Assembly (NCBI RefSeq): GCF_024346715.1
Contig: NZ_AP024853.1
Coordinates: 1,736,001 to 1,800,000 of the forward strand
DNA length: 64,000 bases
From: Photobacterium swingsii
GTDB taxonomy: Bacteria > Pseudomonadota > Gammaproteobacteria > Enterobacterales > Vibrionaceae
Direction of reading: 5' to 3'
In this document: in pieces, positions 43,947 through 52,782 of the stretch
Layout of the letters: each line of letters starts with the position of its first letter
How positions within the stretch are numbered: the stretch's first letter is position 1
Notes under the pieces: generated by a model
Databases searched by the model: none
Told to the model about the DNA's origin: nothing
What the model saw: the letters and a program-made list of their open reading frames with translations, nothing else
Made by a program: the position numbers and the translations under genes

Positions 43947-45052
43947 TGACGATATTTAGCGCATGGTTAGGGTTATCAATTGAATTCGTTCACCCCTACA
44001 GTTTCTTGTTATTGCCACTGCCGTTGTTGGTGTATTGGTTTATTCCTGCTTACCGCACCAAGAAGACCGCAATAAAAATTCCATTTTTTGACACCTTAAT
44101 GACGGTGTTGGGAGAAACACCAAGCGAAGGTGCAAGTCAACTTACACCGAGCTGGTGGCAAAGAGTGATCTTAATTATATCTTGGATATTGGTCATCACT
44201 GCGTTAGCTAAACCTATGATTTTAGGCAAGCCTCAGGTACGTGAGCAGTTTGGTCGTGATGTCATGGTGGTCGTGGATTTATCTGGCTCGATGGCAGAGA
44301 CCGACTTTGTTGCGACAAAGGCCAACTCTGCCGAAGGGATCCGTGCTGGACAGCGAATTTCACGTCTGGCTGCTGCCAAGCAAGTGTTGACGGACTTTGC
44401 TAACACCCGTCAAGGGGATCGTCTTGGCTTAATTTTGTTTGGTGATGCTGCATTTTTACAAACGCCTTTTACTGCTGATCAGCAAGCTTGGCTGGATCTG
44501 TTACAGCAAACCGATGTCGCGATGGCAGGGCAAAGTACGCACTTGGGTGATGCGATTGGTTTGGCGATTAAAGTTTTTGACCAAATTTATACCCAAGACC
44601 AAGACGCTAGCCAGCCCACACGGGAAAAAGTGGCCATTGTGCTGACAGATGGTAACGACACGGGCAGCTTTGTTGAACCTATAGAAGCCGCCAAAGTCGC
44701 AGGGGCGAAAGATGTGCGTATTCACATGGTCGCCATGGGAGATCCTGCAACTGTTGGTGAGCAGGCGTTAGATATGAATACTATTAAACGTGTTGCCGCC
44801 TTATCAGGTGGCCAATCTTTTCAAGCCTTGGACCAGTCTGAGCTGGAACAAGCCTATGCCACTATCGGTGAGCTAGAGCCCGCGCTTTATGAAGCGACAA
44901 CCTATCGGCCTAAACAGACGATTCATCATTATTTGATCAGTGCGGTTGTGGTGATCTATTTACTGACTTTCTTCATATTGACCTTAAAACGAAGGGTGAC
45001 TAAACAGCGAGAGCGAGCTGCTGCAATCGTAGGAGGCAGTGATCATGACTGA
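43943..45052 (+). CDS. BatA-type VWA-domain membrane protein
   Basis: The 369-aa protein has N-terminal hydrophobic segments (about residues 10-33 and 72-93), a periplasmic VWA domain (about 105-320) and a C-terminal TM at about 328-348. The MIDAS is D-L-S-G-S-M, with T-D-G-N-D later, so metal binding is likely intact. BatA belongs to the Bacteroides aerotolerance-type operons with MoxR; a role in envelope stress or protein assembly is proposed in that family. It overlaps DUF4381 by 4 bp and the next gene by 8 bp. Confidence 0.9.
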   Translation: MMTIFSAWLGLSIEFVHPYSFLLLPLPLLVYWFIPAYRTKKTAIKIPFFDTLMTVLGETPSEGASQLTPSWWQRVILIISWILVITALAKPMILGKPQVREQFGRDVMVVVDLSGSMAETDFVATKANSAEGIRAGQRISRLAAAKQVLTDFANTRQGDRLGLILFGDAAFLQTPFTADQQAWLDLLQQTDVAMAGQSTHLGDAIGLAIKVFDQIYTQDQDASQPTREKVAIVLTDGNDTGSFVEPIEAAKVAGAKDVRIHMVAMGDPATVGEQALDMNTIKRVAALSGGQSFQALDQSELEQAYATIGELEPALYEATTYRPKQTIHHYLISAVVVIYLLTFFILTLKRRVTKQRERAAAIVGGSDHD

Positions 45053-46847
45053 TTCTCTTTTTTGGCAGCAAGTGCTGAGCGGTTTTCATTTTATTCGCCC
45101 TTGGTGGTTAGTTGCGTTTATTCCATTGGCTATCACAGTTTATTGGCGCTGGCAGCTTGATGAAGTATCAAGTTGGCAACAGGTGTTACCAAAGCACCTA
45201 CGAGATGCGCTGACGATTGGTGAGAAAGGTTGGAAAAAACAACTTCCGCTTAAAGTGCTGACTCTGTTGATGGTGTTGGCGATTTTAGTGTGCGCAGGCC
45301 CGAGTTGGCAGCGTGAAGCCTCCCCTTTTGGTGAAGACAAAGCGACCATGCTGGTGGTGATGGATGCTAGCGAATCTATGTTAGAAAAAGATGTAGCACC
45401 AAGTCGACTAGAACGCGCGAAGCAAAAGGTCCGTGACCTGTTGGCGCTAAGGCAAGGCGGTAAAACAGGGTTGGTGGTGTATAGCGGCTCAGCACATACG
45501 GCAATGCCTCCCACCCAAGATAGCGATGTGTTTACGCCATTTTTAACCGCCATTGAGCCGAGCATTATGCCTGAATCTGGTAAATCTGCTGAACAAGCCT
45601 TACCGCTTATCTCAAGCTTATTGGGTAACGAATTAGCTGGATCGGTTTTATTGATTACTGATGGCGCCAATCCAACCACAATCGAGGCATTTAGTGCGTA
45701 TTTCGCGCGCAGCCCTCACCAACTGTTAGTGTTGGCGATGGGGAATTCGGATGTGGTGAGTCATCAGCCTTTTGATTTGAAATCTTTAAATCAATTGGCA
45801 AATAGCACTGAGGGTAAATTGGTCGAGGTTTCGGTTGATGCCAGTGATGTGCAAACTTTGAATCGTTATGTTGAGCGACACATGCAACTCAACAACGAAT
45901 CTGCAATGCCATGGAAAGACATGGGCTATTACGTATTGTTTCCTATCACCTTTATTTTGCTGTTGTGGTTTCGTAAAGGTTGGCTGGTTCAATGGTGCTT
46001 GGTGGCGGCAGTACTTCTTCCTGTCACATTTTCAGCGCCTGTTTCAGCACAAAATATCCACACTAAAGCGACACCAACGGCAGAGGAAATCGCGTCAGAA
46101 ACCGAGACAGTTACCGTATTTGATCGGATGTCGGCATGGTGGAGCGATCTGTGGTTAACGCCAGATCAGCAAGGCCAGCTGTATTTTAATCGGCAAGAGT
46201 ATGTTAAAGCAGCACAACACTTTACTGATCCCTTACGCAAAGGCGTGGCGTATTACTATGGTGCTGAATATCAGTTGGCGCACAGTGCCTTTTTACAAGT
46301 GGGCAAGAGCAGCCCTGCAGTTGTTAGTAAAGCTATTGAAGATACCGGTGCTAGCACTCGTTCAGCACAACGTGAATTAGGGTTATTCAATGCCGCGAAT
46401 GCGTTGGCACGTCAGCGAGAATACCTTGCCGCACGGGATATGTTCTTACAACTGGCTCAGCATGCCCAAACTGAGCCCATTCGCGAACAAGCCGATCATA
46501 ATTACCAAGTGATTAAAGGCATTGTTGAAGAGATTAACCGTACCAGTGAAAGTCAATCAGGCACGACCGACGGCCCTGAAGAATCGTTTGAGCTTGGTGA
46601 TAACCCGCAAACTGCCGAAGGGGCAGAAGAGCAAGTGAGTTCGGAAATGATGGTACGAGAGACACTCAATGCCAACGAAATTCTTGGAAGTGATGAACTG
46701 GCTGATAAATGGCTACGACGTGTAGAGGCTGATCCTAAATACTTTTTGCGTGCTAAATTCCAGTTGCAGCGCATAGCGCAAACGGCGGAGCAAGGCAAAC
46801 TTGGTTCTACTACCTCACAAGGAGGCGCTGATGAATCCAATGAATAA
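45045..46847 (+). CDS. BatB-BatC fusion: VWA domain plus TPR
   Basis: This 600-aa protein joins a BatB-like part (TMs at about residues 13-35 and 60-80, VWA at about 90-285 with MIDAS D-A-S-E-S-M, TMs at about 300-340) to a BatC-like TPR region (about 370-500). The C-terminal tail is acidic and Gln/Glu-rich. In Bacteroidetes BatB and BatC are separate genes. I prefer ATG 45045, with GGAGG 8 nt upstream, over GTG 45039. It overlaps batA by 8 bp and batD by 17 bp. Confidence 0.88.
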   Translation: MTDSLFWQQVLSGFHFIRPWWLVAFIPLAITVYWRWQLDEVSSWQQVLPKHLRDALTIGEKGWKKQLPLKVLTLLMVLAILVCAGPSWQREASPFGEDKATMLVVMDASESMLEKDVAPSRLERAKQKVRDLLALRQGGKTGLVVYSGSAHTAMPPTQDSDVFTPFLTAIEPSIMPESGKSAEQALPLISSLLGNELAGSVLLITDGANPTTIEAFSAYFARSPHQLLVLAMGNSDVVSHQPFDLKSLNQLANSTEGKLVEVSVDASDVQTLNRYVERHMQLNNESAMPWKDMGYYVLFPITFILLLWFRKGWLVQWCLVAAVLLPVTFSAPVSAQNIHTKATPTAEEIASETETVTVFDRMSAWWSDLWLTPDQQGQLYFNRQEYVKAAQHFTDPLRKGVAYYYGAEYQLAHSAFLQVGKSSPAVVSKAIEDTGASTRSAQRELGLFNAANALARQREYLAARDMFLQLAQHAQTEPIREQADHNYQVIKGIVEEINRTSESQSGTTDGPEESFELGDNPQTAEGAEEQVSSEMMVRETLNANEILGSDELADKWLRRVEADPKYFLRAKFQLQRIAQTAEQGKLGSTTSQGGADESNE

Positions 46848-48195
46848 GCCAAAGTGGGTTTTACTCAGCCTTATCTTGTTGTTTTTACAACCTGTTATGG
46901 CCGCTGAAAGTGTCATTATTTCGAAATATGATCAGGCAGAGATGAAAAACTTGGTGAGTGTGAATGCTTGGCTTGAAGGGACTGATAAAAGTGCCAAAGC
47001 TACTCAAAATACAAAGCATAGCAATACCGCCAGTGATGAAGAAACATCTGACCAGAAAGAAGCAGTGTATGCGGTTAGTGAGCAGATCGTCATGGTGATT
47101 GAAGTCTCGACCCCGCGCTGGTTAACCGGTGGTACTCGGATCGACAGTATTGAAATTCCTAATGTCATCGTTAAGCAACGTAACCCGTTGGCGACCAATT
47201 ATACCCAACGTCGTGATGGACAAACTTGGTCAATTCAACGCTGGGAAATTACCTTGTACCCACAGGCATCAGGACAATTTCATATCCCACCGACCCGTGT
47301 AACGGCTCAAGTTTCAGCGCCAAATGGTCAGAATATACAGGCGAATTTAACGACGCCGCCATTGGCATTTAAGGCCAGTCTTCCGTCTGGCTTTTTAAGC
47401 GGAGACAAAGGATGGGTTGCAGCCAGTGCGTTAACCGCGAGCGAGCAATGGGAAGTATCTCGTGAACAGGGTGAGCTAAAAGTGGGCGATAGCATTACTC
47501 GCAGCGTAACACTAACAGGTACGGATACTCTATCTGTGTTGCTTCCTCCCTTGCTAGCGAAGGCTGAGATCCATGAGCCGAGTGATAGCTATCATCGTTA
47601 TCCGAAGCCCAATGCTTTAGACGATAGTCAGTCACGCGGAAATTATCAGTCATCACGTACCGAAGAAGTGGTGTATGTATTGCAAAAAGGGGGCGAGCTG
47701 CACTTTCCAGACCTGAAGTTACAGTGGTGGAATACAAAAACGCAGCAGCTAGAGACACTAGTGGTGGAAGGACGCCGTTTTACCGTTAAACATACAATGA
47801 GTTCTTGGCTATCGCTATATGGTCCTGCGCTATTTACCGTGCTCGTTTTATTGGCTGTGGGTTATATTTTGGTTCGAATGATGTTTCGTTACTATCGTAC
47901 TCGACCAACGCCACAATGGTTAGTCTTTAGCCGCGCACTAAAAACGAAAAGCTGGGCCACTGCACGCGTATTGGTATACCGAAAACTGCGAGGACAAACT
48001 CAACAGCTAGAACTGCATCAGTACCAAGCCTCATCATCGTGGCTGTCATTGAGTCAACGCTTACAGCAAGCAAAGTTAAGCCGTGCAGGATTTATCTGTG
48101 TGTGGTTGAAACTGAAGAGGGTGACAACCAAAGGTTACGCTTTGCCTAAAGCGCTCCCTGCTCTGGAGACAATAAACACCAAAAACGAACCTTAG
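46831..48195 (+). CDS. BatD-type protein
   Basis: A 454-aa protein with a signal peptide (cleavage near V-M-A-A), an Ig-like BatD domain with repeated beta segments, and a TM helix at about residues 325-345 followed by a basic cytoplasmic tail. Features of the BatD family include the T-R-V-T-A-Q-V segment, G-D-S-I-T-R-S-V-T-L-T-G and W-W-N-T-K-T-Q. I chose ATG 46831 because AAGGAGG lies 7 nt upstream; the ATG at 46801 would precede the SD. It is the last gene of the moxR-bat run. Confidence 0.85.
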   Translation: MNPMNKPKWVLLSLILLFLQPVMAAESVIISKYDQAEMKNLVSVNAWLEGTDKSAKATQNTKHSNTASDEETSDQKEAVYAVSEQIVMVIEVSTPRWLTGGTRIDSIEIPNVIVKQRNPLATNYTQRRDGQTWSIQRWEITLYPQASGQFHIPPTRVTAQVSAPNGQNIQANLTTPPLAFKASLPSGFLSGDKGWVAASALTASEQWEVSREQGELKVGDSITRSVTLTGTDTLSVLLPPLLAKAEIHEPSDSYHRYPKPNALDDSQSRGNYQSSRTEEVVYVLQKGGELHFPDLKLQWWNTKTQQLETLVVEGRRFTVKHTMSSWLSLYGPALFTVLVLLAVGYILVRMMFRYYRTRPTPQWLVFSRALKTKSWATARVLVYRKLRGQTQQLELHQYQASSSWLSLSQRLQQAKLSRAGFICVWLKLKRVTTKGYALPKALPALETINTKNEP

Positions 48196-48263
48196 CTCAA
48201 ATTATTGAGCAATAACACTCGCCCCATTTAGGGTGATTACCTACACTAAAATGACATGTATTC

Positions 48264-48302
48264 AACCCATTAAGCGTATTTCATCGGCTTGATGGGTTTT
48301 GC
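48264..48302 (+). terminator. Terminator after the moxR-bat operon
   Basis: AACCCAT-T-AAGC (48264-48275) pairs with GCTT-G-ATGGGTT (48287-48298), followed by TT-G-C-TTT. It overlaps the region just before the LysR start at 48319, and therefore argues against the upstream ATG at 48289. Confidence 0.6.
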
Positions 48303-48318
48303 TTTATCAGCAGGAAGA

Positions 48319-49227
48319 ATGAAAAGTACTGAACTCAATTTAATCCCCATTTTTGTTGCTATCTTTGAAGAGCAAAATTTATCACGTGCTGCAAAGCGGA
48401 TGGACATTACTCAGCCAGCGGTGAGTAAAGCGCTGAAACGTTTACGCGAAATTTATGATGACCCACTGTTTCATCGTAACACCTCAGGTGTTGAGCCAAC
48501 CACGTTTGCCTGCGATATTTATCCTGCAATGGCTGCTGCATTTAAAAATTTTAGTTCGACATTATCGGCATCACGGGCTTTTGATCCTAAAGTCTCAAAT
48601 CGTATCTTTTCAGTGGCTTGTGTCTCAGCGGCGAGCTATGAATTGATGCCGCAATTGATGAAACAAATCCACGAACAAGCGCCGCATATTTCTATTGAAG
48701 TACATCCTCTGTTTACGGAGGATTTTGAAAGTGATTTACGGCTTCAACGGTATGATTTGATCGTTGATTTAGCCCCTCGTGGTCGAACCGTATTAAAAGT
48801 AGAGCCGATTCTTTCAGAGCGCTTATTAGTGGTATGCAGTGCGCGACACCCACGTATCCAGGATTCCATCACCCCAGAGCAGTTTTTAAAAGAACAGCAC
48901 GTAGTGGTGTCTCGTTGGCACAGTCGGAAAAGCTTGTTGAATGATGAAGATATCGCAGATCTTGATAAGCGAGATATTAAGTATCGAGCGCCTGGTGTCG
49001 TGGAAATGTTACCTGTGATTCATAACAGTGAGTACATAGGCATGTTGCCGGAATCGACCATTAAGGCGTTCGAAAAGACTTATGATGTGAAAGGCATTCC
49101 TCTACCGTTCACCGATAAAGAATATGATTTGTGTGCGATTTGGCACCCGAGCCGTACCAGTGAGAGTGCGCATAAATGGTTGAGGAATCAAGTGAAGCAA
49201 GCCGGAAAAATCATAAAGAAAAGTTAG
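48319..49227 (+). CDS. LysR-family transcriptional regulator
   Basis: A 302-aa protein with an N-terminal winged HTH (N-L-S-R-A-A-K-R-M-D-I-T-Q-P-A-V-S-K-A-L-K-R-L-R) and a LysR substrate-binding domain (about residues 90-295). I chose ATG 48319 because AGGAAG precedes it and the HTH then begins at the usual distance. It lies between the bat operon and the maturase genes on the same strand as both, so it is the obvious local regulator of the sulfatase locus. The inducer is unknown. LysR-type operator candidates are at 36878, 41218 and 51366. Confidence 0.92.
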   Translation: MKSTELNLIPIFVAIFEEQNLSRAAKRMDITQPAVSKALKRLREIYDDPLFHRNTSGVEPTTFACDIYPAMAAAFKNFSSTLSASRAFDPKVSNRIFSVACVSAASYELMPQLMKQIHEQAPHISIEVHPLFTEDFESDLRLQRYDLIVDLAPRGRTVLKVEPILSERLLVVCSARHPRIQDSITPEQFLKEQHVVVSRWHSRKSLLNDEDIADLDKRDIKYRAPGVVEMLPVIHNSEYIGMLPESTIKAFEKTYDVKGIPLPFTDKEYDLCAIWHPSRTSESAHKWLRNQVKQAGKIIKKS

Positions 49228-49264
49228 GGGAAAGTCAGTTCTGACGATGACTACTCTTTATTTA

Positions 49265-49290
49265 AAAGCTCCCTCAACTAGGGAGCTTTG
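49265..49290 (+). terminator. Hairpin after the LysR gene
   Basis: A perfect 10-bp stem (49265-49274 with 49280-49289) and a 5-nt loop; the T-tract after it is weak. It lies between convergent genes. Confidence 0.65.
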
Positions 49291-49340
49291 GGTTTATTTC
49301 TCGGTTGTATTTTTTAGAGGGCGAGGTAAGGTTACCGACG

Positions 49341-50324
49341 TTAGTAAACAGTGCACCATGCATTTTTCATATCAATAAGATGCCAGTTATCACGGTCATT
49401 GGCTTCATCCATTGCTTTGTCTAGCTTTCCGACACTGGACTTACGGTCATATTTCCATTCACGAGCTTCGTCAGTATGGTGCACTATCATCGCCATAGAA
49501 TTTGGCTGGCTGGTCGCCCATTGCATCATCGCGTGATCACCGTCTGAGTTGCCAACGGCGAGTACAGGTTTTTTACCAATAATGTGCTGAATGTTTTCTG
49601 GCTTGCCTGCTTTATCATCAATAGTGAGGATTTCACCCATTTTAGTGATGGTTGGTTGACCATCATTGTATGCGTATTGGTATTTAAGGGCGCTGCCAAT
49701 GATTTGTTCTGCGGGAATATTGTAAACTTCTGGTGCCCATGCACGCATAAAGTCCACGCCACCACCTGACACAATATAGGTTTTAAAATCATTCGCTTGT
49801 AGGTAAGTGAGCATCTCACGCATTGGCTTGTAGGTCAGCTCAGTATAAGCTTTGTTGAACCGCTTATCTTTGGCTGTGGTTAGCCATTGGTCGACAGTTT
49901 GTTGGTACTCCTCAACTGTCATACCACTGTGGGTGACTTTGACTATCTCAAGCAGTGCTTCTTCACCGCCAGCAAATACACTATCAATATCATCATTTAA
50001 TACGAACTTAAACGGTGCTTGTGTTTTCCATTCGGGGTGATCTTTGGCCATCATTTTGACTTGATCAAGGGCGAACGCCAGTTGGAAATAATAGGGTTTT
50101 TCCGACCACAAGGTACCGTCGTTATCAAATACCGCAATGCGGTCTGCGACAGGCACAAAGGTATCTTTTGATGTGTCTGTGGATTGTTCAACAAAGCTTA
50201 CAATGGCAGCCTTACTATCGCCATCTTTCCACGAGGGTAATAGGTTGGGATCACAATCCATCGCCATGGTTGAGAAGGATAGGCCCGATAAGACTGCGAG
50301 AGCGCAGATACGTTTTTTGTTCAT
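49341..50324 (-). CDS. Exported HAD-family phosphatase-like protein
   Basis: The 327-aa protein has a signal peptide (cleaved near T-M-A, about residue 21) and a HAD hydrolase fold of the phosphoserine-phosphatase type. Motif I is D-N-D-G-T-L-W (nucleophile Asp then acid/base Asp), motif II is V-S-G-G-G, and motif IV is G-N-S-D-G-D. The catalytic set looks complete, so a periplasmic phosphatase or phosphotransferase is likely. Two Cys in the mature part (near residues 24 and 324) could form a disulfide. It is in the locus by position, on the opposite strand to LysR and downstream of the FGE-like gene. The substrate is unknown. Confidence 0.8.
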   Translation of the reverse strand: MNKKRICALAVLSGLSFSTMAMDCDPNLLPSWKDGDSKAAIVSFVEQSTDTSKDTFVPVADRIAVFDNDGTLWSEKPYYFQLAFALDQVKMMAKDHPEWKTQAPFKFVLNDDIDSVFAGGEEALLEIVKVTHSGMTVEEYQQTVDQWLTTAKDKRFNKAYTELTYKPMREMLTYLQANDFKTYIVSGGGVDFMRAWAPEVYNIPAEQIIGSALKYQYAYNDGQPTITKMGEILTIDDKAGKPENIQHIIGKKPVLAVGNSDGDHAMMQWATSQPNSMAMIVHHTDEAREWKYDRKSSVGKLDKAMDEANDRDNWHLIDMKNAWCTVY

Positions 50325-50466
50325 ATTATTATTTACCTAAATTTTGAGTGTATTGGTGAAATACATTGAGGTGAAACATCAATGAGAACAGCGTGATTAA
50401 TCCTCTTCCTAACCATAGGCTGGCACTCTAAGCCCCCTGAAGTGGCATTAAACGTTGCTTCTCGAA

Positions 50467-51264
50467 TTAATTCGCGTCTTTCGCCAGTCGAAGACCCATG
50501 TCGGACATAATTATAGACTGGCTGGCAAAGTCGCGGCGAAAATTCTCTGATTCATCAGGGTCATAGGCAAAGCTGCCACCACGGACTGACTTGTGAGCTA
50601 ACCCTGCTTTTTCATCTTTGGCATTGCTGGGGTTGTCGGTAGGGCCATAGCGGTAAAAGGTGTCATCAAAGGCATCGATAACAAATTCGCCGACGTTACC
50701 TGTCATGTCGTACAGCCCAAGTTCGTTGGGTTGTTTCTGACCAACAGGGTGCGCTTTGTTTTTGGCATTACCCGCATACCAAGCGACATCATCAAGGCTA
50801 TTTGAACCGCTATAAGTAAAACCTTGGCTCTTGTTGCCACCTATCGCTGCAAACTCCCATTCGGCTTCGGTCGGCAAACGGTAATGTTCACCTGTGATTT
50901 CGTTGAGTTGCTCAATAAAGAAATTGGCTTGCTGCCAACTGAGGTTATTAACTGGAATATCGGGCGCTTTAAAGTAGCTTAATGACGAGCCCATTACCGA
51001 TTCAAACAATTCTTGCGTAACTTCGAATTTTGAGAGGTAGAAGCTGCCGACGGTAACGTCTCTGGCTGGGCTTTCGGCTTTACTGGCATTCGCTTGGTTT
51101 GAACCCATGGTAAAGCTGCCGCCTTCGACTAACACCATGTTGCTATCAATTTGCTGAGCGATGGGGTGAGGTGCTGTTGGCATGGTGCAGGCAAATAAGC
51201 TAGCTAGCGTAACCGTGCTTATCGCGATGGCCGCGAGAGAGTATTTAGAACCTAATGCAAACAT
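50467..51264 (-). CDS. SUMF1/FGE-fold lipoprotein lacking catalytic cysteines
   Basis: The 265-aa protein has a lipoprotein signal (S-L-F-A-C, Cys26) and a formylglycine-generating-enzyme-sulfatase (SUMF1) domain. It shows F-T-M-G-S, the V-G-S-F-Y-L-S-K-F-E-V-T-Q pattern, Y-R-L-P-T-E-A-E-W-E-F-A-A, N-E-L-G-L-Y-D-M-T-G-N-V-G-E and V-R-G-G-S-F. True FGE needs two Cys near the C-terminus to bind copper. Here Cys26 is the only Cys in the protein, so oxidase activity is not expected. It may bind substrate, cofactor or a partner on the periplasmic side. It diverges from the maturase gene and lies 142 bp before the HAD gene on the same strand. Confidence 0.85.
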   Translation of the reverse strand: MFALGSKYSLAAIAISTVTLASLFACTMPTAPHPIAQQIDSNMVLVEGGSFTMGSNQANASKAESPARDVTVGSFYLSKFEVTQELFESVMGSSLSYFKAPDIPVNNLSWQQANFFIEQLNEITGEHYRLPTEAEWEFAAIGGNKSQGFTYSGSNSLDDVAWYAGNAKNKAHPVGQKQPNELGLYDMTGNVGEFVIDAFDDTFYRYGPTDNPSNAKDEKAGLAHKSVRGGSFAYDPDESENFRRDFASQSIIMSDMGLRLAKDAN

Positions 51265-51449
51265 GGGGGGATCTCCAAATTGAAGCTAAGCCGGGATTAC
51301 ATTGAGGTCATGTTGGCCCCAAACCTAATCAGCGAGCATCTATTGTAGGCAATCTCTTCATTCCCATTGGTTATAAGGGGTATAACAAGCCATGGCGGCA
51401 TGCGGGTTTTATTATGGAGGCTCTTAGTTTGTCGCTTGAAAGGTGAGAT
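51265..51449. promoter_or_regulatory. Divergent control region, FGE-like gene and maturase
   Basis: This contains ATTGGTTAT (51366-51374), the complement of half of the moxR-upstream motif, running into the inverted repeat GTTATA-AGGGG-TATAAC (51370-51386). It is placed to control the maturase operon, the FGE-like gene, or both. Confidence 0.5.
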
Positions 51450-52772
51450 ATGTTAGTCACTCAAGGTCCACAGTTTAACGGTAAGGCGTCCAAGCGTTTG
51501 CACGTGATGGCAAAGCCGATTGGTGCAGCCTGCAACATTGATTGCACTTACTGCTATTACTTGAGCAAACAGGATTTGCTGGAGTACAAGAAGGGCTGTT
51601 CACCAAAAATGGATGACGACACGTTAGAAACTTATATTCGACAATATATTGAAGGACAAAATACCCCCGAGATCATCTTCTCGTGGCAAGGCGGTGAGCC
51701 GACTATGCTCGGGTTAGAGTATTTTCAGAAAATCGTCGCATTTCAGAAAAAATATCAGCCAGTAGGCGTAAAAATCTCAAACGATTTACAGACTAATGGC
51801 ACCTTACTTAACGATGAGTGGTGCGCGTTTTTAGCTGATAATCATTTCTTAATTGGGTTAAGTATTGATGGCCCAGAGTTACTGCATAACACCTATCGCA
51901 CCAACAAAGCGGGACGCGGTACGTTTAAGCAAGTGATGAAAGCGGTTGAGCTATTACACAAGCATAAAGTTAACTTTGCGACCTTAACCTGTGTGAATAA
52001 CTTAACGAGCCAAAATCCACTTGAGGTTTACCGCTTTTTACGTGATGTGGTGAAGTCGCCACAAATGCAGTTTATCCCGATTGTAGAGCAAAAAACATTT
52101 CGCACCACAGCGCCGCAAAAGTGGCAGCCACAAGATCAGTTAACGCAAGGCGATGCCCGATTAAATCCATATCACAAAGACTCTGTGGTTGAACCTTGGT
52201 GTGTGTCTGCTGAGGCATGGGGGGACTTTTTGATTGCAGTGTTTGATGAGTGGATAACCAAAGATATTGGCAAAGTCTTTGTTCAATATTTTGAAGCCAG
52301 TGTTGAGACTTGGATGGGGCGCAAGAACCCCTTATGTACGCTAGGTGAGATCTGCGGCAAAGGGCTGGCGATGGAACCAAATGGCGATGTCTTCACCTGT
52401 GACCACTACGTTTACCCTGAGTATAAGGTTGGTAATATTCATCATCAAAAGCTTGATGAGATGGCGTATTCCCCTGAACAGCAAAAGTTTGGCTTTGCGA
52501 AATCTCGAAATTTGACAACGCAATGTCAGCAATGTGATTACAAATTTGCTTGTCATGGTGAATGTCCGAAAAATCGCTTCATTCGAACCCAAGAAGGGGA
52601 GCCGGGGCTTAACTATTTGTGTGCGGGGTGGCATAAATTCTTTAGCCATGCTGACAAGGCGATTGCGTACGTATTGCGTATGACGGGGAATCCCGTTGCT
52701 CACGGGCAATACAGCGATGAACGAGGCACTCTACAAGTTCGACGTGCACAAGCATTTCCCACCAAGTTTTAG
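51450..52772 (+). CDS. Anaerobic sulfatase-maturating enzyme (radical SAM, SPASM)
   Basis: A cytoplasmic 440-aa enzyme that oxidises the active-site Cys or Ser of sulfatases to formylglycine before export. The radical SAM cluster is C28-N-I-D-C32-T-Y-C35 within K-P-I-G-A-A-C-N. The SPASM region has the expected Cys set (C-T-L-G-E-I-C, F-T-C-D-H-Y, C-Q-Q-C-D-Y-K-F-A-C-H-G-E-C-P). F-S-W-Q-G-G-E-P-T is the SAM-binding segment. The SD is AAGGTGAG. It precedes the HEAT/TPR gene by about 10 bp, an operon. Its natural clients are the two CTAGR sulfatases at 35203 and 37193. Confidence 0.93.
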   Translation: MLVTQGPQFNGKASKRLHVMAKPIGAACNIDCTYCYYLSKQDLLEYKKGCSPKMDDDTLETYIRQYIEGQNTPEIIFSWQGGEPTMLGLEYFQKIVAFQKKYQPVGVKISNDLQTNGTLLNDEWCAFLADNHFLIGLSIDGPELLHNTYRTNKAGRGTFKQVMKAVELLHKHKVNFATLTCVNNLTSQNPLEVYRFLRDVVKSPQMQFIPIVEQKTFRTTAPQKWQPQDQLTQGDARLNPYHKDSVVEPWCVSAEAWGDFLIAVFDEWITKDIGKVFVQYFEASVETWMGRKNPLCTLGEICGKGLAMEPNGDVFTCDHYVYPEYKVGNIHHQKLDEMAYSPEQQKFGFAKSRNLTTQCQQCDYKFACHGECPKNRFIRTQEGEPGLNYLCAGWHKFFSHADKAIAYVLRMTGNPVAHGQYSDERGTLQVRRAQAFPTKF

Positions 52773-52782
52773 GAGCTAAGTG

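Noticed and set aside
50467..51264. Calling the SUMF1-domain lipoprotein a formylglycine-generating enzyme
   Set aside because: It lacks the two catalytic copper-binding cysteines.
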